A stretch of 64,000 bases of DNA from JAYQKL01 sp049889415 (lineage in GTDB: Bacteria; Pseudomonadota; Alphaproteobacteria; RS24). Both the position numbers and the translations under genes were made by a program. Below are positions 23,800 to 31,605 of the stretch, in pieces (the stretch's first letter is position 1; every line of letters starts with the position of its first letter). Location: NCBI GenBank assembly GCA_049889415.1, contig JBMHDL010000003.1, forward strand, positions 1-64,000, written 5' to 3'. The notes beneath the pieces were generated by a model. The model was not told where the DNA came from. It saw only the letters and a program-made list of their open reading frames with translations, and did no database searches.

Positions 23800-25071
23800 T
23801 CAGCCGAGCTCTTTCTTTTCTTCAATCGGGACACCAAAATAATCCTGATAACGCGCAAAGAAGGCTCGTTTTCGGTCAATCTCTTCCTGTTCGCCGATGG
23901 AATAAGTGTGCTTGCCAAATTTGGCTTTGGGCTTGGCAGCCAGATAATCCTGCATGCGTTTTCTGGCTTCTTGCGTGAACTCAAACCCGAGTTGTTCATA
24001 GATTTTGGCCAGCGCCTGCTCCGGCTCGGCAATCAGGTCGGCATAGAGTGAATGGCTGACTTGGTCTTTTGGAATAACACCGTCTTCCAGCCAGTCAATA
24101 ATCCGGTTCAGGTTCAGTGACATGGCTTCGGGGGAAAGCAGCCCTTCAAAGGCTTTCACATCCAGTTTTTTATCGCTCCGCATGTAGAAAAAGGTTCCGG
24201 CGAGATTGGTCACGGAGGCTTGCGCGTAAATCGGGTCGCGGTGCGTGATCAAAACCTCAGCATCCGGAAACACCTTAAACAAGACAGGTAGAAAATTCTG
24301 ATGCGACGGGGCTTTGAGCAGCCAGTGTTCGCGTGGGTTCTTGAACTGCAGAACCTGTAACATTTTTTTATACAGGCTGTAGGAATATTCCCAGTTGCCT
24401 TGCGTGTAAATGTAGTTGATGTAACTCGGCACTTGAAACAGGAAGGCTATGTTCTCGGAAATAAAACTTGCGGACTGTCCGATGACACATTCATTGGGCA
24501 GGCTGGCGTCAAACTCATGCATGGTCTGCACGGTGGGCGTGACCCTGTTCATAAGCGTGACCAGATGCTGCGCTTTGGCAATGCGCGGGTCGGTCTCATA
24601 GCTTGCTGCTTCTGGTGACGGGTAGGGGAACATCATTTCCCAGTGGCGCGGGGATCCGAATTTGGGATCCTGCGCTAAAAGCTCAAACAGAATGGATGTT
24701 CCTGAGCGCGCAAGACCAGTCATAAAAACGGGTTTATCAATTTTCTCATCTGCGATTTCCGGGTGCTCGTTGAAAGCGGCCTGAATGCCCAGTAAGGCTT
24801 TCAGCCAAATCAGGATGTCACTGCGGGTCATCAGGCGGCCAAAGAAATTCAACTCGGCCTCGTCTTTAAGAGATGTGAGAAGAACCTCAAAGGGTTGCCG
24901 CCACTCATCATCCCCAAAATCATCAAACCCGGTTTCTGCTTTGGCCTGGGCAATCAGCTCTTCGGCTTCGAGCGGAACGAGTGCGTTGATGTCCATGCCG
25001 GCCCCTTCATCATTGAAGGCTTGAAGCCAATCAGGTCGGGGCGGGGGGGTCCAAAAAATGGTGTCTGACAT
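23800..25071 (-). CDS. Sulfotransferase-family protein
   Basis: This 423-residue protein matches the PAPS-dependent sulfotransferase family. The 5'-phosphosulfate loop is TGLARSGTSIL near residues 118-128, and the 3'-phosphate-binding region is LITHRDP near residue 270. The C-terminal part with IYEQLGFEFTQEARKRM is also typical. No signal peptide or membrane segment, so probably cytoplasmic. The acceptor (a hydroxyl on a lipid, sterol or sugar) cannot be told. CGGAGAAACCA precedes the ATG. It is 42 bases downstream of an SDR gene in the same direction; the two may act on the same compound. Confidence 0.82.
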   Translation of the reverse strand: MSDTIFWTPPPRPDWLQAFNDEGAGMDINALVPLEAEELIAQAKAETGFDDFGDDEWRQPFEVLLTSLKDEAELNFFGRLMTRSDILIWLKALLGIQAAFNEHPEIADEKIDKPVFMTGLARSGTSILFELLAQDPKFGSPRHWEMMFPYPSPEAASYETDPRIAKAQHLVTLMNRVTPTVQTMHEFDASLPNECVIGQSASFISENIAFLFQVPSYINYIYTQGNWEYSYSLYKKMLQVLQFKNPREHWLLKAPSHQNFLPVLFKVFPDAEVLITHRDPIYAQASVTNLAGTFFYMRSDKKLDVKAFEGLLSPEAMSLNLNRIIDWLEDGVIPKDQVSHSLYADLIAEPEQALAKIYEQLGFEFTQEARKRMQDYLAAKPKAKFGKHTYSIGEQEEIDRKRAFFARYQDYFGVPIEEKKELG

Positions 25072-25113
25072 TGGTTTCTCCGATGAGTAATCAGCTTAAT
25101 AGAAGGGCAGAGC

Positions 25114-25947
25114 CTAATACATCCAGGTGCCGCCACCCACATTGATCAGCTGTCCGGTGATGTAACCGGCAGCATCAGAGCACAAGAACATGGCGCAGTT
25201 GGCAATATCAACCGGGCGGCCGAGCCGCTTGATCGGCAGACTGCTCATATTGTAGAGCGTGCCATCCTCCATGGCCTGTTGCATGCCGTCCGGCGTGCCC
25301 ATCAGGTCGAATCCGTATTTGCGCCAAAAGCTGCCTTCCCCGATGGCCTCCTCGCTTTCAGGCACAATCCAGCCCGGCGCAATCGTATTGACCCGCACAC
25401 CTTTGGGTGCCCATTCCCAGGCCAGGTTTTTGGTGAAGACATGAACGAAGCCTTTTACGCTGCCGTAGCTGACCAGCTGGGCGGCGGCTTCGCCTTTCAG
25501 GGCGGAAGTTGAACCGATATTGACGACAGACCCGGTGGCACGCCCGACCATATCTTCCGAGACGGCCTGACAGCAATTGATGATGCCGTTAATGTTGACA
25601 TCAACCTCCCAGGCGGTGTCCTCGGGTTTTAAATCCTCAAAATTACAGGGATGGCTGGCGCCGCCGGCATTGTTGATCAGGTAATCAATGGGTCCGAATG
25701 TTTTGCGGGTTTCCGCGACCATCGCATCAACGGATGCTCTGTCTGTGACATCGGTTTGAATGGCAAGAACCTGGCCTTCATAGCCCCGCTCTTTGGCGGT
25801 TGCTTCCAATTTGCGGCCACTTTCAATATCTCGGGAAGCGCTTACTGTGTTGATGCCGGACTCCGCAAACGCCAGAACCATGCCCTGTCCGATACCGCCG
25901 CTGCCGCCGGTGATGATGGCTGTCTTACCTTTCAGTCCCAGTTCCAT
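25114..25947 (-). CDS. Short-chain dehydrogenase/reductase (classical SDR)
   Basis: The 277-residue protein is a classical NAD(P)-dependent SDR. The cofactor motif is TGGSGGIGQG near residues 13-22, NNAG near 92-95, and the catalytic residues are S148, Y161 and K165 in YGSVK. The end GYITGQLINVGGGTWMY is typical. It is probably the first gene of a two-gene unit with the sulfotransferase; a 136-base gap separates it from the amidotransferase operon upstream and contains a 16-base palindrome. Substrate unknown. Confidence 0.85.
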   Translation of the reverse strand: MELGLKGKTAIITGGSGGIGQGMVLAFAESGINTVSASRDIESGRKLEATAKERGYEGQVLAIQTDVTDRASVDAMVAETRKTFGPIDYLINNAGGASHPCNFEDLKPEDTAWEVDVNINGIINCCQAVSEDMVGRATGSVVNIGSTSALKGEAAAQLVSYGSVKGFVHVFTKNLAWEWAPKGVRVNTIAPGWIVPESEEAIGEGSFWRKYGFDLMGTPDGMQQAMEDGTLYNMSSLPIKRLGRPVDIANCAMFLCSDAAGYITGQLINVGGGTWMY

Positions 25948-25979
25948 GATGAAAACCCTCTATACATGTTTGTGATATT

Positions 25980-25995
25980 CTGCATTTGGATGCAG
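25980..25995. repeat. 16-base palindrome upstream of the SDR gene
   Basis: CTGCAT (25980-25985) and ATGCAG (25990-25995) are perfect inverted repeats around four bases, 33 bases upstream of the SDR start in the gap that separates the two minus-strand operons. It could be an operator for the SDR-sulfotransferase unit. Function is not shown by sequence. Confidence 0.3.
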
Positions 25996-26083
25996 TTTTT
26001 GAACTATATACTCAAGCTTAGAAAGCTTCAGGAACGTTAGTCAAGATTTAGTTCCGGGTGAAAAAGCGGCGTCAAAGAAGGCA

Positions 26084-26917
26084 TCAAAGATTGAAAAAAT
26101 GCGCCAGCCAGTTGCGCAGTTCAAAAGCATTTTCTGCAGGATACCGCATTGCGGGATCGAAACCGTATCTGATTTCAAGGCTTTGACCCTGACTGTTTTG
26201 GTATTCCAAGAGGTCTTCTGAAAACAGATCAACATCGGCTTCTGTCTCAAAGACCGCGTCATTGATCAAAGCCTGTTTTCGGGTTTGGGCAAGGTTGCCG
26301 ACTTCGGCGTAATCATATTCCGAGTGATATTGTGTGGCCCAGAAATGCCCGTTCAGAAAGAGGACATCCAAGGCTTGCACTGCAGAATGTGCATTTCCCG
26401 ACAGAATTTCAGCTTGGGCCGACAGTTCGGTGATGCTGTCACGGTGCGAGGCAAAACAGGCATAGGTGTCAGGTTTGCCCTGCAGCATGGGGTGGGATTT
26501 ACCGGCCTCGGTTTTTTTAATGTCCCGAATGTAGCCAAATTCACGGCCAAGCGGATTGGCCGCAACGGTTCCGCCGGCGGTGACGCTGGCCAGTTGTGCC
26601 GCCCAACAGCTCCCAAATTGGGGCGTGCCGCGCTCAAAAAAAGCATGACATAAATTGATGTGGTTGATGCAGGCCGGATTATCTGCAGACAGAAAAAGGT
26701 TCGAGCCTGTCCAGCAGGCGCCATCATAGATCGACGGATCGATTTCAACCTGATCCAGTAAGGCGATATTATAAATATCCTTTTGGGCGTCAGGCGCAAG
26801 AATGTTCAGCAGTTTTAAATAAAGTTGTCCGCCCAGTGTGGCACCGGATTTTTGCAAGCTCAACTGACCGTCAGCGTCATAGCAATCAATGATGAGAAAG
26901 CGCAGGCGTTCAGACAT
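26084..26917 (-). CDS. Stand-alone class I glutamine amidotransferase-like protein
   Basis: The 277-residue protein has the class I amidotransferase fold with a nucleophile in FGSCWAAQL (C104) and the His-Glu pair in QYHSEYD (H198, E200), so the triad is complete. The usual glycine two residues after the cysteine is alanine here. There is no synthase domain and no obvious acceptor enzyme next to it, so it may hydrolyse a glutamyl or amide bond rather than feed ammonia to a partner. It starts two bases after the dioxygenase stop and ends the three-gene operon. Specific function is unknown. Confidence 0.78.
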   Translation of the reverse strand: MSERLRFLIIDCYDADGQLSLQKSGATLGGQLYLKLLNILAPDAQKDIYNIALLDQVEIDPSIYDGACWTGSNLFLSADNPACINHINLCHAFFERGTPQFGSCWAAQLASVTAGGTVAANPLGREFGYIRDIKKTEAGKSHPMLQGKPDTYACFASHRDSITELSAQAEILSGNAHSAVQALDVLFLNGHFWATQYHSEYDYAEVGNLAQTRKQALINDAVFETEADVDLFSEDLLEYQNSQGQSLEIRYGFDPAMRYPAENAFELRNWLAHFFNL

Positions 26918-26919
26918 CT

Positions 26920-27777
26920 TTATCTCAGTTTTTCGCCATTGACCGTGATGCGGTAAATGATGCGTTCGTGGTCAGGGTAATCATCCATGGCGGCATGCTG
27001 GACGATACGGTTGTCCCAAATGACAACCGTTCCAGCTTCCCATTTGAAACGGCATTGAAAATCCTCCCTGACGCAATAGCGCAGAAGATAATCCAGCAGA
27101 GGACGGCTGTCCTCAATGCTCCAGCCTTTGAAATGACTGGTGAACATAGGGTTCAGATACAAAGCCTTTTTGCCGGTAACAGGGTGGCTGATAATGGCTG
27201 GATGTTCGGTCTGGTCCGTGATGATGTCGCTTCGGGTGTATTGAATGGGGCCGTCTGTATCATATTTTTCCAAGGCGGTATCGGAAGTGTAGGCGTCATG
27301 AGCGCTATGGATTGCGGTTAATCCCTCCAGTGTCTCCTTTAGCCCCTCCGACAGGCGCTCATATGCCAGTTGCTGATTGGCGAACAAAGTATCGCCGCCG
27401 ACCGGTGGGACTTTCTCCGCATATAAAATGGATCCGAGACTTGGTTCCTTGAAGAAGGAGTTGTCGGAATGCCAGCCGACTCCGAAACTGGCGCGGTGGC
27501 CTGCCGGTTTATGCATTTTGATGACTTCCGGAAAGTCTTCCATGCCTTTGACGATGGGGTGGACTTCAAGGCTGCCGAACCGTTTGGCGAAGGAAACCTG
27601 CTGTTGCAAATCAAGTTTCTGGTTGCGGAACCCGATCGCACCGAACTGGAACAGAGCGTGGCGGATTTCCGTGAACTGGCTGTCAGAGATATCGCCGGCC
27701 AAATCCACGCCGTCAATCATCGCACCCATGGCGCTACTGATTTTTTCTGCATTTATTGTTTTGAATGTCTCGCTCAT
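26920..27777 (-). CDS. TauD/TfdA-family 2-oxoglutarate dioxygenase
   Basis: The 285-residue protein is an Fe(II)/2-oxoglutarate dioxygenase. The metal triad is H103 and D105 in WHSDNSF plus H261 in QHAAMDDY, and R272, eleven residues after H261, is placed to bind 2-oxoglutarate as in TauD. Such enzymes hydroxylate carbon next to a heteroatom, often releasing an aldehyde. It lies four bases after an aldehyde dehydrogenase gene, which could oxidise such an aldehyde. The substrate (taurine, a betaine, an amino-acid derivative or other) cannot be told from sequence. Confidence 0.88.
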   Translation of the reverse strand: MSETFKTINAEKISSAMGAMIDGVDLAGDISDSQFTEIRHALFQFGAIGFRNQKLDLQQQVSFAKRFGSLEVHPIVKGMEDFPEVIKMHKPAGHRASFGVGWHSDNSFFKEPSLGSILYAEKVPPVGGDTLFANQQLAYERLSEGLKETLEGLTAIHSAHDAYTSDTALEKYDTDGPIQYTRSDIITDQTEHPAIISHPVTGKKALYLNPMFTSHFKGWSIEDSRPLLDYLLRYCVREDFQCRFKWEAGTVVIWDNRIVQHAAMDDYPDHERIIYRITVNGEKLR

Positions 27778-27781
27778 AATG

Positions 27782-29155
27782 TCATCCGATTTTCAAATGA
27801 AAGGATTTTGGTCGGGTCAGGCTGTCATATCCCATGACGGATAGCGTGCAGCCGCGCCCCGAGTCCTTGACGCCGGTCCAGGCCAATGATGGATCAAGAT
27901 AATCACAACGGTTCAAGAACACGGTTCCGGTTTCAAGCTGGTCGCCAATTAATTGAGCGCTCTCGGCATCCTTGCTCCAGATCGAAGCGGTCAGGCCGTA
28001 AGCGCTGTCATTCATCAGGGCGATGGCCTCTTCATCATCCGTGACGGGCATAATGCCAATAACCGGGCCAAAGCTTTCCTCACGCATGACGTCCATCTTA
28101 TGTGTGACATCGGTCAGAACTTGCGGCGGCAGATAGGGGCTGTCCCGCTGGTCATTAAGGGGGAAATGTGCTGTGGCGCCGCTGGCAAGGGCATTGGCAA
28201 TCTGATCGCGAACCATATTGGCGGCTTTCGTGGAGACCATCGGACCAAGTGTGGTTTCTGGGTTCATCGGATCCCCGAGTTTTAATTTTCCTGTCTCGGT
28301 CAGGAAAGCTTTAAGAAAAGCGTCATAGATATCTTCGTGTACATAGATGCGTTCCACCCCGCAACAGGACTGACCGCTGTTGAAAAAGGCACCGTCGACC
28401 AATTCTGTGACGGCCAGTTCAAGGTCTGCATCCTGTCGAACATAGGCCGGGTCTTTACCGCCCAGTTCCAGCCCGGCGCTGGCAAAGCCTCCTGACAGGG
28501 CTTGGACAATGGCGTGTCCACCAGCCACCGAACCAGTAAAAGCGGTGTAATTCACTTTGCCCGACCCCAGTAACTCGGCAGTACCATCATGCGATAAAAA
28601 GAGGTGCCGAAAAACCCCGTCCGGCACACCGGCGGCGTTAAATGCCTCCTGCCATCTGGTTGCGGCAAGCGGCGTTTGTGAGGCATGTTTGAGAATAACA
28701 CTGTTGCCGGCCGCCAGAGCCGGGATGATGACATTGACAGATGTGAGAAAGGGATAATTCCAGGGCGCGAGGACGGCGACAACCCCGACCGGGGTTTTCC
28801 TGATAAACCGCTCAAAGCCCTGTTTTTCGGGTAGAGATATGTCTGCCAGTGCCTGTGACGCCAAATCAAGCATGGTTTGTCCGCGTTCCACCAGGCCGTC
28901 CACCTCTTTTGGGCTGAACCGGATTGGTCGTCCCATTTGTCGCGTGATTTCTTCACCAATCTCTTGTTTTTGCTGTTGCAAATGGTTCAGGGCCATGCCG
29001 AGCATCTCAACACGATCCCTTAAAGGGCGATTAGCCCAAATTTTCTGGGCTTGAATGGCATGCGTGAGGGTTGACACAATCTCAGACCTATTTGCATGAA
29101 CACCTGCAAAAACCTGAGTGCCGTCGGCCGGAGATTTGCAAACAAAGTCAGTCAT
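27782..29155 (-). CDS. Aldehyde dehydrogenase (NAD(P)-dependent)
   Basis: This 457-residue protein is an aldehyde dehydrogenase with the Rossmann-region APWNYPF near residues 130-136, general base E230 in LELGGKDP and the catalytic C264 in NSGQSCCG. It should oxidise an aldehyde to the acid, and resembles succinate-semialdehyde-type enzymes. It is the first gene of the operon with the TauD dioxygenase and the amidotransferase, and is divergent from the symporter gene; a perfect dyad covers its probable -10 box. Substrate unknown. Confidence 0.9.
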   Translation of the reverse strand: MTDFVCKSPADGTQVFAGVHANRSEIVSTLTHAIQAQKIWANRPLRDRVEMLGMALNHLQQQKQEIGEEITRQMGRPIRFSPKEVDGLVERGQTMLDLASQALADISLPEKQGFERFIRKTPVGVVAVLAPWNYPFLTSVNVIIPALAAGNSVILKHASQTPLAATRWQEAFNAAGVPDGVFRHLFLSHDGTAELLGSGKVNYTAFTGSVAGGHAIVQALSGGFASAGLELGGKDPAYVRQDADLELAVTELVDGAFFNSGQSCCGVERIYVHEDIYDAFLKAFLTETGKLKLGDPMNPETTLGPMVSTKAANMVRDQIANALASGATAHFPLNDQRDSPYLPPQVLTDVTHKMDVMREESFGPVIGIMPVTDDEEAIALMNDSAYGLTASIWSKDAESAQLIGDQLETGTVFLNRCDYLDPSLAWTGVKDSGRGCTLSVMGYDSLTRPKSFHLKIG

Positions 29156-29177
29156 CTCAAATTGCCTGAATAAAAGA

Positions 29178-29194
29178 ATATAATCTCATTATAT
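29178..29194. promoter_or_regulatory. 17-base dyad at the promoter of the ALDH operon
   Basis: ATATAAT (29178-29184) and ATTATAT (29188-29194) are perfect inverted repeats around CTC. On the minus strand the right half supplies a TATAAT box (29193 to 29188), about 33 bases upstream of the aldehyde dehydrogenase start, without a good -35 partner. A repressor bound here would block that operon; the divergent symporter gene starts 146 bases away. In the same gap TGTCATGG occurs twice (29287-29294 and 29305-29312) nearer the symporter. Confidence 0.45.
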
Positions 29195-29339
29195 ATGTGA
29201 AAATGAACGCCAAAAAAAGCAAAAGGTGACGGGTATTTCATAAATTTATTAAGGGAAGAAGATGCAGTCATCTGGACAATAGGCTTGTCATGGTCTGGAA
29301 TCATGTCATGGTTTTCAAGAGCCATAAATAGAGGGACAT

Positions 29340-30842
29340 ATGCCTAAGATAATACTTGCAACGCTGATGCTGTTGTTACCACAAACACTGAAGGCGCAAA
29401 CCATTGACGAGACGATAAACAATCTCGTTCAACCACTGACGGATTTATTATCATCATTTATTTTTTATTCGGTGCCGTTAGCCGGGGCGGATGTTCCCCT
29501 GATTGTCTGTTGGCTTGTCTTTGGGGCGTTTTTCTTCACCGGTTATCTTGGGTTCATTAATCTGCGGGGGTTCCGTCACGCGGTCGATATTGTCCGTGGC
29601 GTTCACAGTGATAAGAACTCCACAGGCGAAATTACCCACTTTCAGGCCTTGACGGCAGCCGTGTCAGGCACTGTGGGGATCGGGAATATTGCTGGGGTAG
29701 CGATCACGGTTTCAATTGGCGGGCCGGGTGCAATTTTCTGGTTGATCATCGCCGGACTGGTCGGCATGACCACCAAATTTGTCGAATGTACACTGGGGGT
29801 GAAATACCGTGTGGTCAATGCTGACGGTACGGTGTCAGGCGGGCCTATGTATTATCTGCGGGATGGACTCGCCAAGCGCGGCTATACCGGGCTTGGGAAA
29901 TATCTTGGTGCGTTTTACGCCGCCAGTATTGTCATAGGCTGTCTGGGTGTCGGCAACATGTTCCAGTCCAATCAGGCTTTTGTGCAACTCAAAGAGGTTT
30001 CCGGCGGCATGGACAGCCCGCTGGTCGGTTATGGCTGGCTCGTTGGCCTGGTGATGGCGGCCCTGGTTGGCTTAATCCTTATCGGCGGTATCAAATCAAT
30101 CGCCAACACCACCTCCAAACTGGTGCCGTTCATGGTCGTGATCTATGTCGTAGGTGCCACAATCGTGATTATGATGAATATCTCGCAGGTGCCGGCGGCG
30201 ATTGGCGCCATTGTGACCGGTGCGTTCTCCATGGAGGGCGTGTCCGGGGGCGTCATCGGCATTATGATCCTGGGCTTCAAACGGGCGGCTTTCTCCAATG
30301 AGGCCGGTCTTGGGTCAGCCGCTATCGCTCATTCTGCCGTCAAGACCGACAAGCCGGTCACGGAAGGCTTTGTTGCGCTGTTGGAGCCATTTATTGACAC
30401 GGTTGTCATTTGTACCCTGACCGGGTTGGTTCTGGTGACGTCCTTGCCACCCGAAACCATTTCAGGCGGCGGATTGTCAGGCATTGAACTGACATCAGCG
30501 GCGTTTGAATCGAAAATTTCCTGGTCACCGGTCCCGTTGTCATTCGTTGCCTTGATGTTTGCCTTTTCAACCATGCTGGCGTGGGCGTATTACGGGACCA
30601 AAGGCTGGACCTATCTGGTCGGAGAAGGGAAATACAAGGAGCGGGTCTTTGGTCTGATTTTCTGTGTTTTCATTGTTATCGGTGCCTCCGTGCAGCTTAA
30701 TGCTATTTTGGACTTTGCTGACGCCTTGATTTTCGTCATGGCTATCCCGAACCTTATTGGTTTGTATATGCTGGCACCTGAAATTAAGCAGGACCTTGCC
30801 GATTACTGGAGGGATATTCAGGAGGCGAAAGCCAGCGTTTAA
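29340..30842 (+). CDS. Sodium:alanine/glycine symporter (AGCS family)
   Basis: This 500-residue membrane protein matches the alanine or glycine:cation symporter family, which imports small neutral amino acids with Na+ or H+. It has many hydrophobic segments and the family blocks VSGTVGIGNIAGVAI near residues 109-123 and FKRAAFSNEAGLGSAAIAHS near 313-332. The N-terminus looks like a short signal sequence ending around LKAQ, seen in some family members. It is divergent from the aldehyde dehydrogenase operon and followed 25 bases later by an FkbM methyltransferase. The transported compound could be the substrate of that operon, but this is inference. Confidence 0.92.
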   Translation: MPKIILATLMLLLPQTLKAQTIDETINNLVQPLTDLLSSFIFYSVPLAGADVPLIVCWLVFGAFFFTGYLGFINLRGFRHAVDIVRGVHSDKNSTGEITHFQALTAAVSGTVGIGNIAGVAITVSIGGPGAIFWLIIAGLVGMTTKFVECTLGVKYRVVNADGTVSGGPMYYLRDGLAKRGYTGLGKYLGAFYAASIVIGCLGVGNMFQSNQAFVQLKEVSGGMDSPLVGYGWLVGLVMAALVGLILIGGIKSIANTTSKLVPFMVVIYVVGATIVIMMNISQVPAAIGAIVTGAFSMEGVSGGVIGIMILGFKRAAFSNEAGLGSAAIAHSAVKTDKPVTEGFVALLEPFIDTVVICTLTGLVLVTSLPPETISGGGLSGIELTSAAFESKISWSPVPLSFVALMFAFSTMLAWAYYGTKGWTYLVGEGKYKERVFGLIFCVFIVIGASVQLNAILDFADALIFVMAIPNLIGLYMLAPEIKQDLADYWRDIQEAKASV

Positions 30843-30867
30843 CGCAAGCGTTCGGAGAGTCGATAAT

Positions 30868-31605
30868 ATGGAGCTTGATCGAGAGCAGGTCTACAATTCC
30901 CCGCGTCAAAGACTGGCCTGGCATCAGCATTTGCTGAAAGCGCGGTTCAAGCGTCCGCATAAACACACAGTTCAAGCCTGGCTCCCCTACATCAAACCCA
31001 AGGGAGTGGCGTTGGACGTCGGTGCACATTTTGGCTATATCGCCAAGGAACTGGCAGATTTAAAGACGCATGACCTGACCGTCCATGCGTTCGAGCCGAT
31101 TGCCTACTGCCATTCCATTTTGGGCAAAATCAGCCAGAGACGGCCGCGCATTATTCCTGAGACCGTCGCTCTGTCTGACCAGCCAGGAGCATTTGACATT
31201 TCCATCCCCGTCAAGGCGAGTGGTCGTATGGGCATCGGCCTGTCGCATCTCGGTGCGGAAACACAACGTGATTACATTCTGGAAAAGGTTGAGGTGACAA
31301 CCCTGGACAGCTTCGCAGATGAGCGTGGGCTGGAGAATATCGTCTTGATTAAGGCTGATGTTGAGGGGGCGGAAGGTCTGGTTTTGAAGGGTGGAATGCA
31401 GGTTATCCGCCGTGATCTGCCGACAATCGTTCTCGAGATCAGTGATGCGTTCTGTCAACGCATGAATTATCGGGCATCAGATATTTTCGACAGCCTGTCG
31501 GCTCTCGGCTATCAAAGCATGGCTTATCAGGCCGGGAACCGGTTTGTAGAGACAGCCGGTTATACAGGCACAACCGACTATCTCTTTTTTCATCCGAAAT
31601 CTTAA
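30868..31605 (+). CDS. FkbM-family methyltransferase
   Basis: The 245-residue protein has an S-adenosylmethionine-binding start ALDVGAHFGYIAKEL near residues 49-63, HAFEPI near 72-77 and the FkbM block VTTLDSF with IKADVEGAEGLVLKGG further on. FkbM enzymes methylate hydroxyl groups on sugars, polyketides or other small molecules. The ATG at 30868 follows CGGAGAG; the open frame extends upstream into the symporter gene without reason to use it. Its TAA overlaps the TAA of the convergent thiolase gene. Substrate unknown. Confidence 0.8.
   Translation: MELDREQVYNSPRQRLAWHQHLLKARFKRPHKHTVQAWLPYIKPKGVALDVGAHFGYIAKELADLKTHDLTVHAFEPIAYCHSILGKISQRRPRIIPETVALSDQPGAFDISIPVKASGRMGIGLSHLGAETQRDYILEKVEVTTLDSFADERGLENIVLIKADVEGAEGLVLKGGMQVIRRDLPTIVLEISDAFCQRMNYRASDIFDSLSALGYQSMAYQAGNRFVETAGYTGTTDYLFFHPKS

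Noticed and set aside
23692..29155. Integrated element next to tRNA-Leu
   Set aside because: No integrase, no duplicated tRNA 3' end and no shift in base composition that I can see by eye.
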